64,000 nucleotides of DNA from Paenibacillus pabuli (GCF_039831995.1 NZ_JBDOIO010000004.1:1054001-1118000), one strand, 5' to 3'. Counted from the first letter of the stretch, positions 9,762-19,224 are shown. Numbers and translations are program-made. Notes: generated by a model from the sequence alone, not told the origin.

Positions 9762-9797
9762 AACTTATGGCACATAAGTTGCCTCCTTCTTTTTTCT
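9762..9797 (+). other. Stem-loop in the ftsA upstream region
   Basis: AACTTATG (9762-9769) and CATAAGTT (9773-9780) form a perfect 8-bp stem with a 3-base loop; a T-rich stretch ends at 9797. It could be a second weak terminator or part of the ftsA leader. Confidence 0.35.
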
Positions 9798-9852
9798 TCA
9801 AGGTTTTATGTCTCGCAACCAGATCTTGGCACCCAAAAAAATTGTAGAAAAA

Positions 9853-9879
9853 AGAGGGAAAGCCTAACGTGTGTTGAAT
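9853..9879 (+). promoter_or_regulatory. Candidate sigma-H promoter of ftsA-ftsZ
   Basis: AGAGGGAAA (9853-9861), an 11-base spacer and GTTGAAT (9873-9879) match the Bacillus sigma-H consensus (RNAGGAWWW, 11-12 bases, RNNGAAT) with one mismatch. It lies 64 bases before the ftsA start. B. subtilis ftsA also has a sigma-H promoter, used to raise FtsA/FtsZ at the onset of sporulation. Confidence 0.6.
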
Positions 9880-9942
9880 ATGTTTTAAGAGTGTTTAAAC
9901 CCGAACGTATTTTACTATTTGGAGTCAGGAGGTGCCACAGAC

Positions 9943-11223
9943 TTGAGCAACAATGACATCATTGTTAGTTTGGACATCGGTACATCCAAAATTCGCGCTA
10001 TTATTGGGGAAATTAATAATGGAACCTTTAATATTATTGGAGTTGGATCTGCCGACTCGGAGGGAATTCGCAAAGGTGTAATCGTAGATATCGATCAGAC
10101 GGTGCAGTCAATCCGCAATGCAGTGGATCATGCAGAACGTATGGTAGGTATTCAAATATCCGAAGTATATGTTGGAATCTCAGGAAATCATATCGGACTG
10201 ATGAGCAGTCACGGCGTCGTGGCAGTGTCTAACGAGGATCGTGAAATCGGAGAAGAAGACATGGAACGGGTGTTGAAAGCAGCCGAGGTGATTGCGGTTC
10301 CGCCGGAACGGGAAATTATTGATGTTGTCGCCAAGCAGTACGTTGTAGACGGCTTGGAGGGCATACAGGACCCCCGTGGTATGATTGGAGTTAGACTGGA
10401 AGTTGAGGCAACAATCATAACGGGTGCAAAAACCGCGATACATAATCTTTTGCGCTGCGTGGAGAAAGCGGGTCTGAAGGTAAGCGATCTGGTGCTCATG
10501 TCACTTGGAGCAGGTCAGCTTGCTTTATCTAAGGACGAAAAAACGATGGGATCTGTTCTCGTTGATATTGGAGCAGGTGCAACTACCATCGCTGTCTTTG
10601 AAGAAGACAGTCTTGTTGCAACGTCAACCCTGCCGATCGGTGGAGAGTTTGTCACCAACGATATTGCGTATGGATTGCGTACGTTAACAGATCAAGCCGA
10701 AAAGGTGAAGCTGAAATATGGCTGCGCATGGCTTGATGATGCTGCGGCCGACGTCATGTTCAAAGTCACGCGAATCGGCAGCAATGTGGACAAGGAATTC
10801 TCACAGGAGGACCTTGCTGCAATCATCGAACCGCGTGTTCAGGAAATATTCCAGATGATTTCCCAAGAAGTGAAGCGCCTGGGTTACACAGAGCTTCCCG
10901 GAGGTTATATACTAACGGGAGGGACCGTCTCGATGCCAGGTGTTCTGCAAGTAGCTCAGCATGAGCTTGCTGCATCGGTACGAATTGCAGTTCCGGATTA
11001 CATCGGTGTGCGCGACCCGGGCTACACAAGCGGAGTCGGCATTTTGCACAGCGTAATTCGCAGTTTGCGCATTCGTCCATCGGTCAGCAGCGGCGGTGGC
11101 AGCAACAATAATAACAACAACAAGAAACCGACCAACCGTGTTAAGCCGAGTGCGTCTCCGGAATCGGAGCAAAAACCGGGTTTGTTCGAACGGCTGAAAA
11201 ATATGTTCAGCGAATTTATATAA
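9943..11223 (+). CDS. ftsA: Cell-division actin-like protein FtsA
   Basis: FtsA is the actin-fold ATPase that tethers FtsZ to the membrane. Start is TTG at 9943, 8 bases after AGGAGGTG (9927-9934); the in-frame TTG at 9919 lies before that ribosome site. The 426 residues show phosphate-1 motif SLDIGTSKIRAIIG near the N-terminus, phosphate-2 VDIGAGATTIAVF, and GGYILTGGTVSMPG. A low-complexity SGGGSNNNNNNKK linker (about residues 386-398) leads to the C-terminal amphipathic membrane-targeting helix LFERLKNMFSEFI. Confidence 0.95.
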   Translation: MSNNDIIVSLDIGTSKIRAIIGEINNGTFNIIGVGSADSEGIRKGVIVDIDQTVQSIRNAVDHAERMVGIQISEVYVGISGNHIGLMSSHGVVAVSNEDREIGEEDMERVLKAAEVIAVPPEREIIDVVAKQYVVDGLEGIQDPRGMIGVRLEVEATIITGAKTAIHNLLRCVEKAGLKVSDLVLMSLGAGQLALSKDEKTMGSVLVDIGAGATTIAVFEEDSLVATSTLPIGGEFVTNDIAYGLRTLTDQAEKVKLKYGCAWLDDAAADVMFKVTRIGSNVDKEFSQEDLAAIIEPRVQEIFQMISQEVKRLGYTELPGGYILTGGTVSMPGVLQVAQHELAASVRIAVPDYIGVRDPGYTSGVGILHSVIRSLRIRPSVSSGGGSNNNNNNKKPTNRVKPSASPESEQKPGLFERLKNMFSEFI

Positions 11224-11371
11224 CAGGTTGAATCTATTTCATACTTCTAGTAGCCGTCTGAATGCGCTGGTATTACAATATACGCTTTCGTTCGTCGATA
11301 TATGAAATTGATTCGGTTCAATCAAAAATTGGACGGGCCATCCATGCACATTGAGGGGGAGATGGAATAAT

Positions 11372-12484
11372 ATGTTGGAATTTGATTTCGAGATGGAGAG
11401 CTTGGCTCAAATAAAAGTCATCGGTGTAGGCGGCGGCGGAAGCAATGCAGTCAACCGTATGATTGAAAATGGTGTACAAGGTGTGGAATTTATAACGGTG
11501 AACACGGATGCTCAAGCATTGCATCTGGCGAAATCCGAACATAAATTGCAAATCGGTGATAAACTGACCCGTGGTCTTGGCGCAGGTGCCAACCCGGATG
11601 TAGGTAAAAAAGCAGCGGAAGAGTCCCGCGATCTGATCATGAACACATTGAAAGGTGCGGACATGGTATTTGTAACTGCCGGTATGGGCGGTGGTACAGG
11701 TACAGGTGCAGCTCCAGTCATCGCTGAGATTGCCAAAGAATGCGGCGCTCTTACCGTAGGTGTGGTTACACGTCCATTCACATTCGAAGGACGCAAACGT
11801 TCCAGCCATGCAGAGCAAGGTATTGAAGCTCTCAAGGAAAAAGTGGATACGCTGATTGTCATTCCGAATGACCGCTTGCTTGAAATCGTAGATAAAAAGA
11901 CACCAATGCTTGAAGCGTTCCGTCAAGCGGATAACGTATTGCGTCAAGCGGTACAAGGTATCTCGGATCTGATCGCCGTACCGGGTCTGATCAACCTTGA
12001 CTTTGCAGACGTAAAAACCATTATGACTGAGCGCGGATCTGCCTTGATGGGGATCGGGGAAGCAACAGGTGAAAATCGTGCGGCTGAGGCAGCTCGCAAA
12101 GCGATTATGAGCCCATTGCTGGAAACGTCCATTGAAGGTGCACGCGGGGTTATCATGAACATCACGGGTGGCATCAACCTGTCCCTTTATGAAGTGAATG
12201 AAGCAGCCGAGATCGTTACGTCGGCATCCGATCCGGAAGTGAACATGATCTTCGGTGCCATCATTGATGAAAACCTGAAGGAAGAAATCAAGGTAACGGT
12301 TATTGCTACTGGCTTTGAAGATAAGCCTGTCTCACCACCACCAGGACGCAAACCGACACCAACAAGTGAACCTGCTGAGAATCGCTCACCAAATCTGCGC
12401 CCATTCGGGAACCAGCCGAGCAGTGATCAGCTGGATATTCCGACATTTTTGCGCAATCGCTCACGCAATACCAATAACGACTAA
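11372..12484 (+). CDS. ftsZ: Cell-division tubulin-like GTPase FtsZ
   Basis: FtsZ polymerises into the Z-ring at midcell and, in sporulation, near the poles. The 370-residue protein has [13 protein letters not shown], the tubulin signature [15 protein letters not shown] and the T7 loop [12 protein letters not shown] proline-rich linker precedes the conserved tail [10 protein letters not shown] that binds FtsA and SepF. ATG at 11372 follows GAGGGGGAG; the TTG at 11351 precedes the ribosome site. A 148-base spacer separates it from ftsA. Confidence 0.97.
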   Translation: MLEFDFEMESLAQIKVIGVGGGGSNAVNRMIENGVQGVEFITVNTDAQALHLAKSEHKLQIGDKLTRGLGAGANPDVGKKAAEESRDLIMNTLKGADMVFVTAGMGGGTGTGAAPVIAEIAKECGALTVGVVTRPFTFEGRKRSSHAEQGIEALKEKVDTLIVIPNDRLLEIVDKKTPMLEAFRQADNVLRQAVQGISDLIAVPGLINLDFADVKTIMTERGSALMGIGEATGENRAAEAARKAIMSPLLETSIEGARGVIMNITGGINLSLYEVNEAAEIVTSASDPEVNMIFGAIIDENLKEEIKVTVIATGFEDKPVSPPPGRKPTPTSEPAENRSPNLRPFGNQPSSDQLDIPTFLRNRSRNTNND

Positions 12485-12505
12485 ACGGCACTTATTTTTA
12501 ATTCC

Positions 12506-12540
12506 AAACCCGGTTCTCCTTATGGAGATACCGGGTTTTT
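12506..12540 (+). terminator. Rho-independent terminator after ftsZ
   Basis: AAACCCGG and CCGGGTTT arms, with an inner CTCC/GGAG stem, form one hairpin that ends in TTTTT. It closes the division cluster. Confidence 0.85.
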
Positions 12541-12604
12541 CTATTTTTCTATCTACAGCATATCAAACAAGAATGAACAAATTCTGAACAAACGGCGCGC
12601 GGAA

Positions 12605-12673
12605 TTACGACAAAAAAAGATGAGACGACACCCCCATGATTAGACAGACTTTGAACAGGGAGCTCCTTATACT
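12605..12673 (+). promoter_or_regulatory. Candidate Spo0A-controlled promoter of spoIIGA
   Basis: TACGACAAA near 12606 is, in reverse complement, TTTGTCGTA, one base from the Spo0A-box core, and GACGACAC near 12624 may be a second half-match. Downstream TAGACA (12641-12646) and TATACT (12668-12673) are 21 bases apart. The Bacillus spoIIG promoter is known for an overlong spacer (about 22 bases) with Spo0A boxes just upstream. The layout fits, but each element is imperfect. Confidence 0.45.
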
Positions 12674-12739
12674 TGTGTGTATGCTCATAGAATATCGGAA
12701 CAGCGCTATACCGATATTTGGTACGAGGCAGGTGAAGAG

Positions 12740-13720
12740 TTGGTCGTTTATGTTGATCTTATTTTTTTGACAAACCTGTGTATTGACGGTGCACTCATCG
12801 GACTTACAGCCTGGATGCGCAAAACGAAGCTGGTCTGGTGGAGATGGTTGCTGTCTTCCATTGTAGGCGCCCTCTATGTCGTCATGATGTTTGTGCCAGA
12901 GTTTGATTTTATGTTTACCTTTTTGATCAAGTTTGGTTTGTCACTCGTGATGTTGTTTATCGCATTTGGTTTTAAGGGCCTCCAGGTTTTCATGAGGAAT
13001 TTGGGTACCTTCTATGTCATTAACTTCGTCGCTGCCGGAGGCATTTTAGGTATACACTACATGCTTCAGAGTTCAGGCGAGCTGTTTAACGGGATTTGGT
13101 TTACAGCTTCGGGCGGAATGTCTTTTGATCTGAAGATCGCCTTCTGGTTTACTTTTATCGTATTCTTTGCCGTGCTGTTTTTATTCAAAGCCGTGCAAAG
13201 TTCCAAGCGAAAAACAGACCTTATGACAACCTATCTGGGACAAGTGCAGGTTTTTATCGATGATGTAAATATTTCTTGTACAGGCCTTGTCGATACCGGT
13301 AATCAACTCACGGACCCTCTTTCCCGACTTCCGGTTATGGTGATGGAGGTTTCCCTGTGGCAAGACATGCTGCCAGCTTCCTGGAAAGGCAGGTTGAAAG
13401 AAGAAGCACCGGACAACCTCATTATGGAGCTGGATCAAGAGGATTTTCGCTGGCAGGGCCGACTAAGACTGGTACCCTATCGTGGTATCAACAAAGGAAC
13501 GGCATTTATGCTGGCAATCAAGCCTGATCTGGTGAGAGTGACATTGGATCAAATGAGTTACGAGACAACCAAAGTACTAATCGGGCTGGATGGCGGAGTG
13601 TTGTCGTCAGAAGGAAAGTACCGCGCGGTCATTCACCCTGAGCTTGTGCAAGACGCTGCCTCTGCGCAGTCTACGGCTCTCTCTGCGGGAGCAACAGAAA
13701 AGCCGCTGAATGTGGTATAG
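12740..13720 (+). CDS. spoIIGA: Sporulation aspartic protease SpoIIGA (pro-sigma-E processing)
   Basis: SpoIIGA sits in the septal membrane of the mother cell and cleaves the pro-sequence from sigma-E after a signal from the forespore (SpoIIR). The chosen TTG at 12740 gives the typical N-terminus [18 protein letters not shown] and 326 residues; AGGTG lies 5-6 bases upstream. About five membrane segments occupy the first 150 residues. The cytoplasmic protease half carries [13 protein letters not shown] with the catalytic aspartate near residue 185, as in retropepsin-like proteases. sigE follows 11 bases downstream. Confidence 0.92.
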   Translation: MVVYVDLIFLTNLCIDGALIGLTAWMRKTKLVWWRWLLSSIVGALYVVMMFVPEFDFMFTFLIKFGLSLVMLFIAFGFKGLQVFMRNLGTFYVINFVAAGGILGIHYMLQSSGELFNGIWFTASGGMSFDLKIAFWFTFIVFFAVLFLFKAVQSSKRKTDLMTTYLGQVQVFIDDVNISCTGLVDTGNQLTDPLSRLPVMVMEVSLWQDMLPASWKGRLKEEAPDNLIMELDQEDFRWQGRLRLVPYRGINKGTAFMLAIKPDLVRVTLDQMSYETTKVLIGLDGGVLSSEGKYRAVIHPELVQDAASAQSTALSAGATEKPLNVV

Positions 13721-13731
13721 GAGGAACGTAC

Positions 13732-14454
13732 ATGCTTGTGAAATGGAAACTGGTGGCGCAGCTGCAGTATTACCGTCTGTTATTTCTGCTTGGTTTGAAG
13801 AGTGAGGAGATTTATTATATTGGAGGCAGTGAAGCCCTGCCGCCTCCACTGACACGCGAAGAAGAGGAATTTTTGCTGCAAAAGCTCTCTTCAGGGGATG
13901 CTGCGATTCGAGCCATGCTGATTGAACGAAACCTTCGCCTGGTGGTGTACATCGCTCGCAAGTTCGAAAACACAGGCATTAACATTGAGGACCTGGTTTC
14001 CATTGGAGCCATCGGGCTCATCAAAGCTGTCAATACGTTTGATCCGGAAAAGAAAATTAAGCTGGCCACATACGCCTCGCGGTGCATTGAAAATGAAATA
14101 TTAATGTACTTGCGGCGTAACAGCAAAATTCGGACAGAAGTTTCTTTTGATGAACCACTCAACATTGATTGGGATGGAAACGAACTATTATTATCGGATG
14201 TTCTGGGTACCGAGAACGATACAATCTATCGGAATATTGAAGAACAGGTAGATCGGAAGCTCCTGCACAAGGCTTTGGAAAAATTAACCGAGCGTGAGCG
14301 AATGATTATGGAGCTTCGCTTTGGCTTGACGGACGGGGAGGAAAAGACGCAAAAAGACGTCGCAGATTTGCTGGGAATCTCCCAATCCTATATCTCTCGA
14401 CTGGAAAAAAGAATCATTAAAAGACTCCGCAAGGAGTTCAATAAGATGGTCTGA
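13732..14454 (+). CDS. sigE: RNA polymerase sporulation sigma-E factor (pro-form)
   Basis: The early mother-cell sigma factor of sporulation. The 240 residues begin with a hydrophobic/basic pro-sequence (about 27-29 residues, up to [11 protein letters not shown]) that SpoIIGA removes. Then come sigma-70 region 2 ([40 protein letters not shown]) and region 4 with helix-turn-helix [23 protein letters not shown] at 13732 follows GGAGGAA. Co-transcribed with spoIIGA. Confidence 0.95.
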   Translation: MLVKWKLVAQLQYYRLLFLLGLKSEEIYYIGGSEALPPPLTREEEEFLLQKLSSGDAAIRAMLIERNLRLVVYIARKFENTGINIEDLVSIGAIGLIKAVNTFDPEKKIKLATYASRCIENEILMYLRRNSKIRTEVSFDEPLNIDWDGNELLLSDVLGTENDTIYRNIEEQVDRKLLHKALEKLTERERMIMELRFGLTDGEEKTQKDVADLLGISQSYISRLEKRIIKRLRKEFNKMV

Positions 14455-14502
14455 TCGTGTGCTTTTTATATAATGGGTATTAATGGCAAGGATGCCAGGG
14501 AC

Positions 14503-14531
14503 GAATAAAAAAGCCTGCCCCGGAGATAATG
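14503..14531 (+). promoter_or_regulatory. Candidate sigma-F/sigma-G promoter of sigG
   Basis: GAATA (14503-14507) and GGAGATAATG (14522-14531) are 14 bases apart. The -10 fits the forespore sigma-F consensus GGNRANAHTR fully, while the -35 is one base off. B. subtilis sigG is transcribed by sigma-F and then by sigma-G. Confidence 0.5.
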
Positions 14532-14565
14532 TACATTAATGTTTCTCCTTGGGAGGTAAATCACG

Positions 14566-15348
14566 ATGACCCGAAACAAAGTCGAGATTTGTGGCGTGGA
14601 CACCGCAAAATTGCCTGTCCTCACCAACACAGAAATGCGGGAATTGTTTCATTCCCTACAGCAGCACCATGATCGCTCAGCAAGAGAGAAATTAGTGAAT
14701 GGCAACCTGCGGCTTGTACTCAGTGTCATTCAGCGCTTTAACAATCGGGGGGAGTTTGTCGATGATCTGTTCCAGGTTGGATGTATCGGCCTGATGAAAG
14801 CCATTGATAATTTTGATTTATCCCAGAATGTCAAATTTTCAACGTACGCAGTACCGATGATTATCGGTGAAATCCGTCGTTATCTGCGTGACAATAACCC
14901 GATCCGGGTATCCCGGTCATTACGGGACATCGCATATAAGGCGCTTCAGGTTCGTGACAGCCTGACCAATAAAAATTCTCGTGAACCGACCATATTCGAA
15001 ATCTCCGAAGCATTAAACGTGCCCAAGGAAGATGTTGTTTTCGCGCTGGATGCCATCCAAGATCCGGTATCACTCTTCGAACCCATCTATCATGATGGCG
15101 GAGATCCGATCTATGTGATGGATCAGATCAGTGATGACAAAAACAAGGATGTGTCGTGGATTGAGGAAATCGCGCTGCGTGAGGCCATGCATCGTCTCGG
15201 TCAGCGGGAAAAAATGATTCTGTCCATGCGGTTTTTTGAAGGCAAAACACAGATGGAAGTCGCCGACGAAATCGGAATTTCCCAAGCTCAGGTGTCCCGT
15301 CTGGAAAAATCAGCAATACAGCAGATGCAGAAGCACGTGAAGACGTAA
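14566..15348 (+). CDS. sigG: RNA polymerase sporulation sigma-G factor
   Basis: The late forespore sigma factor, active after engulfment. The 260-residue protein starts MTRNKVEICGVDTAKLPVLT, typical of SigG. It carries region 2 (GNLRLVLSVIQRF, DLFQVGCIGLMKAIDNFDL), region 3 (NPIRVSRSLRDIAYKAL) and region 4 with helix-turn-helix MEVADEIGISQAQVSRLEKSA. ATG at 14566 follows GGGAGGTAA. It directly follows sigE, as in Bacillus. Confidence 0.95.
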   Translation: MTRNKVEICGVDTAKLPVLTNTEMRELFHSLQQHHDRSAREKLVNGNLRLVLSVIQRFNNRGEFVDDLFQVGCIGLMKAIDNFDLSQNVKFSTYAVPMIIGEIRRYLRDNNPIRVSRSLRDIAYKALQVRDSLTNKNSREPTIFEISEALNVPKEDVVFALDAIQDPVSLFEPIYHDGGDPIYVMDQISDDKNKDVSWIEEIALREAMHRLGQREKMILSMRFFEGKTQMEVADEIGISQAQVSRLEKSAIQQMQKHVKT

Positions 15349-15368
15349 ACAACGGCTTAATTCACGAG

Positions 15369-15410
15369 GACGATCAAACGGGTGTAATCCATCCGTTGGT
15401 CGTCTTTTTT
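15369..15410 (+). terminator. Rho-independent terminator after sigG
   Basis: GACGATCAAACGG pairs with CCGTTGGTCGTC around an 11-base loop and is followed by six T. Confidence 0.85.
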
Positions 15411-15611
15411 ATTTAAAACAGATGTATTCGGGGATGACTGCTATTGAACGAACGGCTTTAGGCAGGAAAGGAGGGGAACGCCCTCCCTGAGGCCAGGCCT
15501 GTACTTATTTCAGGACTGCAGCGAAAAAACAGGACATTTTTCGCCCATAATACATATATTGTATAGAATCGGTGAACGGGATAAGCGGATTAGGCAGGGG
15601 GCGAGCGACAG

Positions 15612-16004
15612 ATGAAAGTAAATGCAAGTGAGTCGGGTGTAAGAGGGATGAAGATCTCGGATTTTCAGACAAAGGATGTCATTAACATCACGGATGGCAA
15701 ACGGTTGGGACAGATAAGTGATTTGGAGCTGGATTTAAAGCAGGGGCGAATCGAAGCTATTGTGGTGCCTGGTTACAGCCGATTCATGGGATTGTTCGGG
15801 GGCGGAACGGATCTGGTTATTCCCTGGAGAAACATTGTTAAGATCGGTTCGGACGTCATTTTGGTCAAACTGGATGAAGTCAGGGAAACGAGCTACGATG
15901 AGCGAGATCGCGAAGCGAGATTGTATGATGAGCAGCAAAGCAGCCGTGTGGAGCGGGTTGAACGCCTTGAACGATTGGACCGAAGCCAGCGTCGAACGAT
16001 ATAA
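15612..16004 (+). CDS. ylmC: YlmC/YmxH-family PRC-barrel sporulation protein
   Basis: 130 residues if ATG 15612 is used (GGGGGCGA upstream); ATG 15648 (MKISDFQTKDVIN, with AAGAGGG close upstream) would give 118. The core resembles a PRC-barrel: DVINITDGKRLGQISDLELD, IVVPGYSRF, DLVIPWRNIVKIGSDVILV. The C-terminal tail (EARLYDEQQSSRVERVERLERL) is charged and repetitive, longer than in the short YlmC proteins of Bacillus. The family is linked to sporulation through genomic position; molecular function is unknown. First gene of the ylm run. Confidence 0.75.
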   Translation: MKVNASESGVRGMKISDFQTKDVINITDGKRLGQISDLELDLKQGRIEAIVVPGYSRFMGLFGGGTDLVIPWRNIVKIGSDVILVKLDEVRETSYDERDREARLYDEQQSSRVERVERLERLDRSQRRTI

Positions 16005-16055
16005 TCAAGACAGAACGTGGCTCATTTGGTACACTGGAAGCTGTGAGGTGATAGG

Positions 16056-16955
16056 ATGGAACCCTTTGTTCTGAAAAAACAACTTTTCGAACGGACTGAG
16101 GATCAAGCGGGAAATGGAAGCCCAGATCCGTTATTATTATATGTTGAGCCGTGGAGAGAGCAGTTCAACCAAATTACAGCAGGATTTACCACCAGACAGG
16201 GTGGGGTTGGCAGTAATCCCTATGCCACTCTAAACTGTGCTTATCATGTTGGCGATGATCCCTCAGACGTATTGACCAATCGCCGTCTTGTTGCCGAGAA
16301 GCTGGGTTTCTCCGTGGAAGCCTGGACGTGTGGAGAACAGGTACACGGTAAACATGTGGCTGTTATACAAGCTGAGGATCGAGGTAGGGGGTTGCTGGAT
16401 CGACAGTCAGCGCTGCAGGATACGGATGGCTTAGTCACTAATGTACCCGGTGTGCTGCTCACTTCCTTTTATGCGGATTGTGTCCCGCTATATTTCTACG
16501 ACCCGGTGCAGCAAGCTGTGGGTCTTGCTCATGCGGGGTGGAAAGGAACCGTTGCTGGCATTGCCCAGTCGATGGTTGAAACAATGGAACGGGAATATGG
16601 AAGCCGGCGGCAGGATATCCGGACAGCCATAGGCCCTTCAATTGGGGACTGCTGTTATGAAGTGGATGAGGCAGTCATGGAGCATGTACGGGTTTGGTTT
16701 GAATCTTCTCCGGGTAATGATGAATACAATAACTCTGCGCAGGGCCGTGTTTATCATTCATCTGGAAACGGAAAGACGATGTTAAACTTGAAAGAATGCA
16801 ATCGACACATTATGATGAAAGCAGGAATATTGCCGGATCATATCGAATGTACAACGTGGTGTACAAGCTGCCATCCGGAACTGTTTTTCTCGTATCGCAA
16901 GGAGAATGGAACAACCGGAAGAATGGCGAGCTGGATTGGGCTGGAAGAGAGGTGA
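16056..16955 (+). CDS. pgeF: Peptidoglycan editing factor PgeF / multicopper-type purine nucleoside phosphorylase (YlmD)
   Basis: 299 residues of the former laccase-domain (DUF152) family; characterised members act as zinc-dependent purine nucleoside phosphorylases or correct misincorporated L-Ser in wall precursors. The sequence shows TTRQGGVG, EQVHGKHVAVI, the metal-site segment YADCVPLYFYD, GLAHAGWKGTVAGI, and the C-terminal TWCTSCHPELFFSYR. Histidines and cysteines of the metal site are all present. It overlaps nothing and lies 6 bases before ylmE. Conserved ylmD position beside sepF. Confidence 0.85.
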   Translation: MEPFVLKKQLFERTEDQAGNGSPDPLLLYVEPWREQFNQITAGFTTRQGGVGSNPYATLNCAYHVGDDPSDVLTNRRLVAEKLGFSVEAWTCGEQVHGKHVAVIQAEDRGRGLLDRQSALQDTDGLVTNVPGVLLTSFYADCVPLYFYDPVQQAVGLAHAGWKGTVAGIAQSMVETMEREYGSRRQDIRTAIGPSIGDCCYEVDEAVMEHVRVWFESSPGNDEYNNSAQGRVYHSSGNGKTMLNLKECNRHIMMKAGILPDHIECTTWCTSCHPELFFSYRKENGTTGRMASWIGLEER

Positions 16956-16961
16956 CCCTCT

Positions 16962-17663
16962 GTGTCATTGGAGGAGCGAATTCAACAGGTAAATCAGAAG
17001 ATCGAAGCTGCATGCCAGCGCAGTGGCCGTCGGCGCGAAGACGTGAATGTGATTGCGGTTACGAAATACGTCTCCCTTGAAACGACAGGTGCTGTGCTGG
17101 AAAGTGGCCTTGAGCATATTGGAGAGAATCGCTGGCAGGATGCACAGGCCAAGTGGGAAGCATTCGGTCAGCAAGGAACATGGCATTTTATCGGTCACTT
17201 GCAGACCAACAAAGTGAAGGACGTCATCGGCAAATTCCGCTACATACATTCACTGGACCGTTTGTCTCTGGCCAAGGAGCTGGACAAAAAGGCAGCTGCT
17301 CTGGGGACACAAGTGGAAACATTTTTGCAGGTGAATATTTCGGGTGAGGAGAGCAAATATGGATTGCAGCCTGAACAAGCGAGTTCATTTTTGCGGGAGA
17401 TCAGTAACTTCAGCAACCTGAAGGTCATCGGCCTGATGACTATGGCTCCCCACGAAGAAGATCCGGAGCTTACACGTCCCGTTTTTCGTGGACTTCGTGA
17501 GCTCAGAGACCATTTGAATGGACAAGCCCTGACATCGGAACCATTGACTCAGCTATCGATGGGAATGTCGAATGATTTTGAAGTGGCAATTGAAGAAGGG
17601 GCGACATGGGTACGGCTGGGATCAATTCTCGTAGGAAAAGAGGAGGGTTCACGATGGGCGTAA
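16962..17663 (+). CDS. ylmE: YggS/YlmE-family PLP-binding homeostasis protein
   Basis: 233 residues, GTG start at 16962, GAGGTGA upstream inside the pgeF 3' end. Family members are single-domain TIM-barrel proteins that bind pyridoxal phosphate and keep PLP and amino acid pools balanced. The PLP lysine lies in VIAVTKYVS; other motifs are [43 protein letters not shown] and [12 protein letters not shown]. It overlaps the sepF start by 10 bases, which suggests coupling. Confidence 0.9.
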   Translation: MSLEERIQQVNQKIEAACQRSGRRREDVNVIAVTKYVSLETTGAVLESGLEHIGENRWQDAQAKWEAFGQQGTWHFIGHLQTNKVKDVIGKFRYIHSLDRLSLAKELDKKAAALGTQVETFLQVNISGEESKYGLQPEQASSFLREISNFSNLKVIGLMTMAPHEEDPELTRPVFRGLRELRDHLNGQALTSEPLTQLSMGMSNDFEVAIEEGATWVRLGSILVGKEEGSRWA

Positions 17664-18118
17664 TGAATAAATTCATGAATTTCCTTGGTCTTCAAGAAGA
17701 GGAAGAGATTGTGGAACGCGAGCGTCTGGCTGCACAAGAGGATACGGAACCGGAACAGGAAGCTGAAACCTCCAGTCTAGATAAACGTAGAAACCAAAGG
17801 GGGAATAATGTTGTGAGCATTCATTCCCAGAAAAATGTTAAAGTTGTCCTTTATGAACCGCGTTCCTATGACGAAGCTCAGGAAATCGCCGACCACCTTC
17901 GTTCACATCGTACGGTCGTAGTGAACTTGCAGCGGGTGCGCCAAGATCAGGCACTGCGTGTCATTGATTTTTTGAGTGGTACAGTCTACGCACTGGGCGG
18001 GGGCATTTCTAAAATTGGCGGCAACATTTTTCTCTGTACGCCGGATACCGTTGAAATTCAGGGAGCAATTACGGAAATACTGGCTGACAGCGAGCAAGAT
18101 TACAACAGAATGAGGTGA
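17654..18118 (+). CDS. sepF: Cell-division protein SepF
   Basis: SepF forms rings that bundle FtsZ and can anchor it to the membrane. ATG 17654 with AGGAGGG at 17641-17647 gives 154 residues: the N-terminal amphipathic membrane helix [14 protein letters not shown], an acidic linker ([10 protein letters not shown]...), and the SepF core with [39 protein letters not shown] and [14 protein letters not shown]. An earlier in-frame start at 17606 lies inside ylmE and has no ribosome site. Confidence 0.93.
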   Translation: MGVMNKFMNFLGLQEEEEIVERERLAAQEDTEPEQEAETSSLDKRRNQRGNNVVSIHSQKNVKVVLYEPRSYDEAQEIADHLRSHRTVVVNLQRVRQDQALRVIDFLSGTVYALGGGISKIGGNIFLCTPDTVEIQGAITEILADSEQDYNRMR

Positions 18119-18125
18119 GCCGCTT

Positions 18126-18389
18126 TTGTATCAACTTCAAGTCGTGGTGTTTTACCTGTTTGAGATTTACTTCTACATGATTATTGGATATGTATTGATG
18201 TCGTGGCTTCCAAACGCACGGGAGAGCGTCATTGGTGAGTGGCTTGCCAAATTGGTGGAACCCTATCTGAGTCCTTTCAGACGTTTCATCCCGCCTTTGT
18301 TCGGCATGCTGGACATCTCACCAATTGTTGCGTTAATTACTCTTCAACTGGCGAGATCAGGTTTGCTCTCGATCATCAGCTACTTCTGA
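18126..18389 (+). CDS. ylmG: YggT-family membrane protein YlmG
   Basis: 87 residues, TTG start at 18126 after GAGGTGAG. Two hydrophobic segments (VVFYLFEIYFYMIIGYVLMSWL and the C-terminal IVALITLQLARSGLLSIISYF, abbreviated ends) flank the conserved VEPYLSPFRRFIPP loop. The family has an unclear role in membrane or division-site organisation; position next to sepF is conserved. Confidence 0.88.
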   Translation: MYQLQVVVFYLFEIYFYMIIGYVLMSWLPNARESVIGEWLAKLVEPYLSPFRRFIPPLFGMLDISPIVALITLQLARSGLLSIISYF

Positions 18390-18408
18390 TAGGGTAGGGT
18401 GAACATAG

Positions 18409-19191
18409 ATGAGTGGTGAAATTTACGAACATTTTAGCCATGATGAGCGTGACTTTGTGGATAAAGCCTCGGATTGGGTGGAACGCGCAGGCAAGCTTCA
18501 TGATATGAAGCTAACTGACTTTCTTGACCCGAGACAGGCTTTCATATTGCAAACGCTTGTCAATCGTCGCAATGACGTCCAGATTCGTCTGGACGGAGGC
18601 TACGAGACAGCTGAACGCAAACGTGCGCTGATTGCACCGGATTATCGGTATCTTGATGACGAGGATATGGGTATGCAGGTGCTTAGCATCACGTCAGATG
18701 ATCAGAAGATCACGGAGCTGGAGCATGGGGACTATATGGGTGCCTTGCTCGGGCTTGGACTGAAACGCGGCAAGATCGGAGATATCCAAGTGCTGGATGA
18801 CGGGTGCCACACTGTGGTGGCAGCGGAAACCGGCGCTTTTTTATCGCTTCAATTGAATCAGGTTCATCGGGTTCATGTGTTTACAGAGCTGCTTCCTCTG
18901 CATCAGATGAAATGGTCGGAGAGCAAACTGGAGACGATGGATATCACGGTTGCATCCCTGCGTCTGGACGGAGTTTGTGCGGATGTGTACCGGCTGAGTC
19001 GCAGTAAGGTTCTGATTCCTATTAAGGCCGGTCGATGCCGTGTGAATTGGAAAGTGGAGGAAGATCCGTCCAAACCGTTGAAAGCCGGGGATGTGGTTTC
19101 CATTCAAGGTTTTGGCCGTTTCAAGGTGCTGGAACAGGATGGGTTGACCAAAAAGGGACGTTGTCGTCTAAAAATCGGCAAATTTGCTTAG
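18409..19191 (+). CDS. ylmH: S4-domain RNA-binding protein YlmH
   Basis: 260 residues. The C-terminal S4 RNA-binding domain is recognisable (LRLDGVCADVYRLSRSKVL, KAGDVVSIQGFGRFKVLE, KKGRCRLKIGKFA); the N-terminal half (IYEHFSHDERDFVDKASDWV) is the YlmH-specific domain. Bacillus YlmH has been linked to rescue of stalled 50S-nascent-chain complexes. ATG 18409 follows GGGTAGGGTGA. Last gene of the ylm run. Confidence 0.88.
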   Translation: MSGEIYEHFSHDERDFVDKASDWVERAGKLHDMKLTDFLDPRQAFILQTLVNRRNDVQIRLDGGYETAERKRALIAPDYRYLDDEDMGMQVLSITSDDQKITELEHGDYMGALLGLGLKRGKIGDIQVLDDGCHTVVAAETGAFLSLQLNQVHRVHVFTELLPLHQMKWSESKLETMDITVASLRLDGVCADVYRLSRSKVLIPIKAGRCRVNWKVEEDPSKPLKAGDVVSIQGFGRFKVLEQDGLTKKGRCRLKIGKFA

Positions 19192-19216
19192 CGACGTTGC
19201 AGGAAAACCCGTTTTC

Positions 19217-19224
19217 TTGTCGAA
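19217..19224 (+). promoter_or_regulatory. Spo0A-box-like sequence upstream of divIVA
   Basis: TTGTCGAA is an exact match to the Spo0A-box core TGTCGAA plus its preceding T. Such an 8-mer is expected about twice by chance in a window of this size, so only its position, about 210 bases before divIVA, makes it noteworthy. Confidence 0.3.

Noticed and set aside
9750..9956. 68-codon frame upstream of ftsA
   Set aside because: It overlaps the candidate sigma-H promoter and the ftsA start and has no ribosome site or conserved features.
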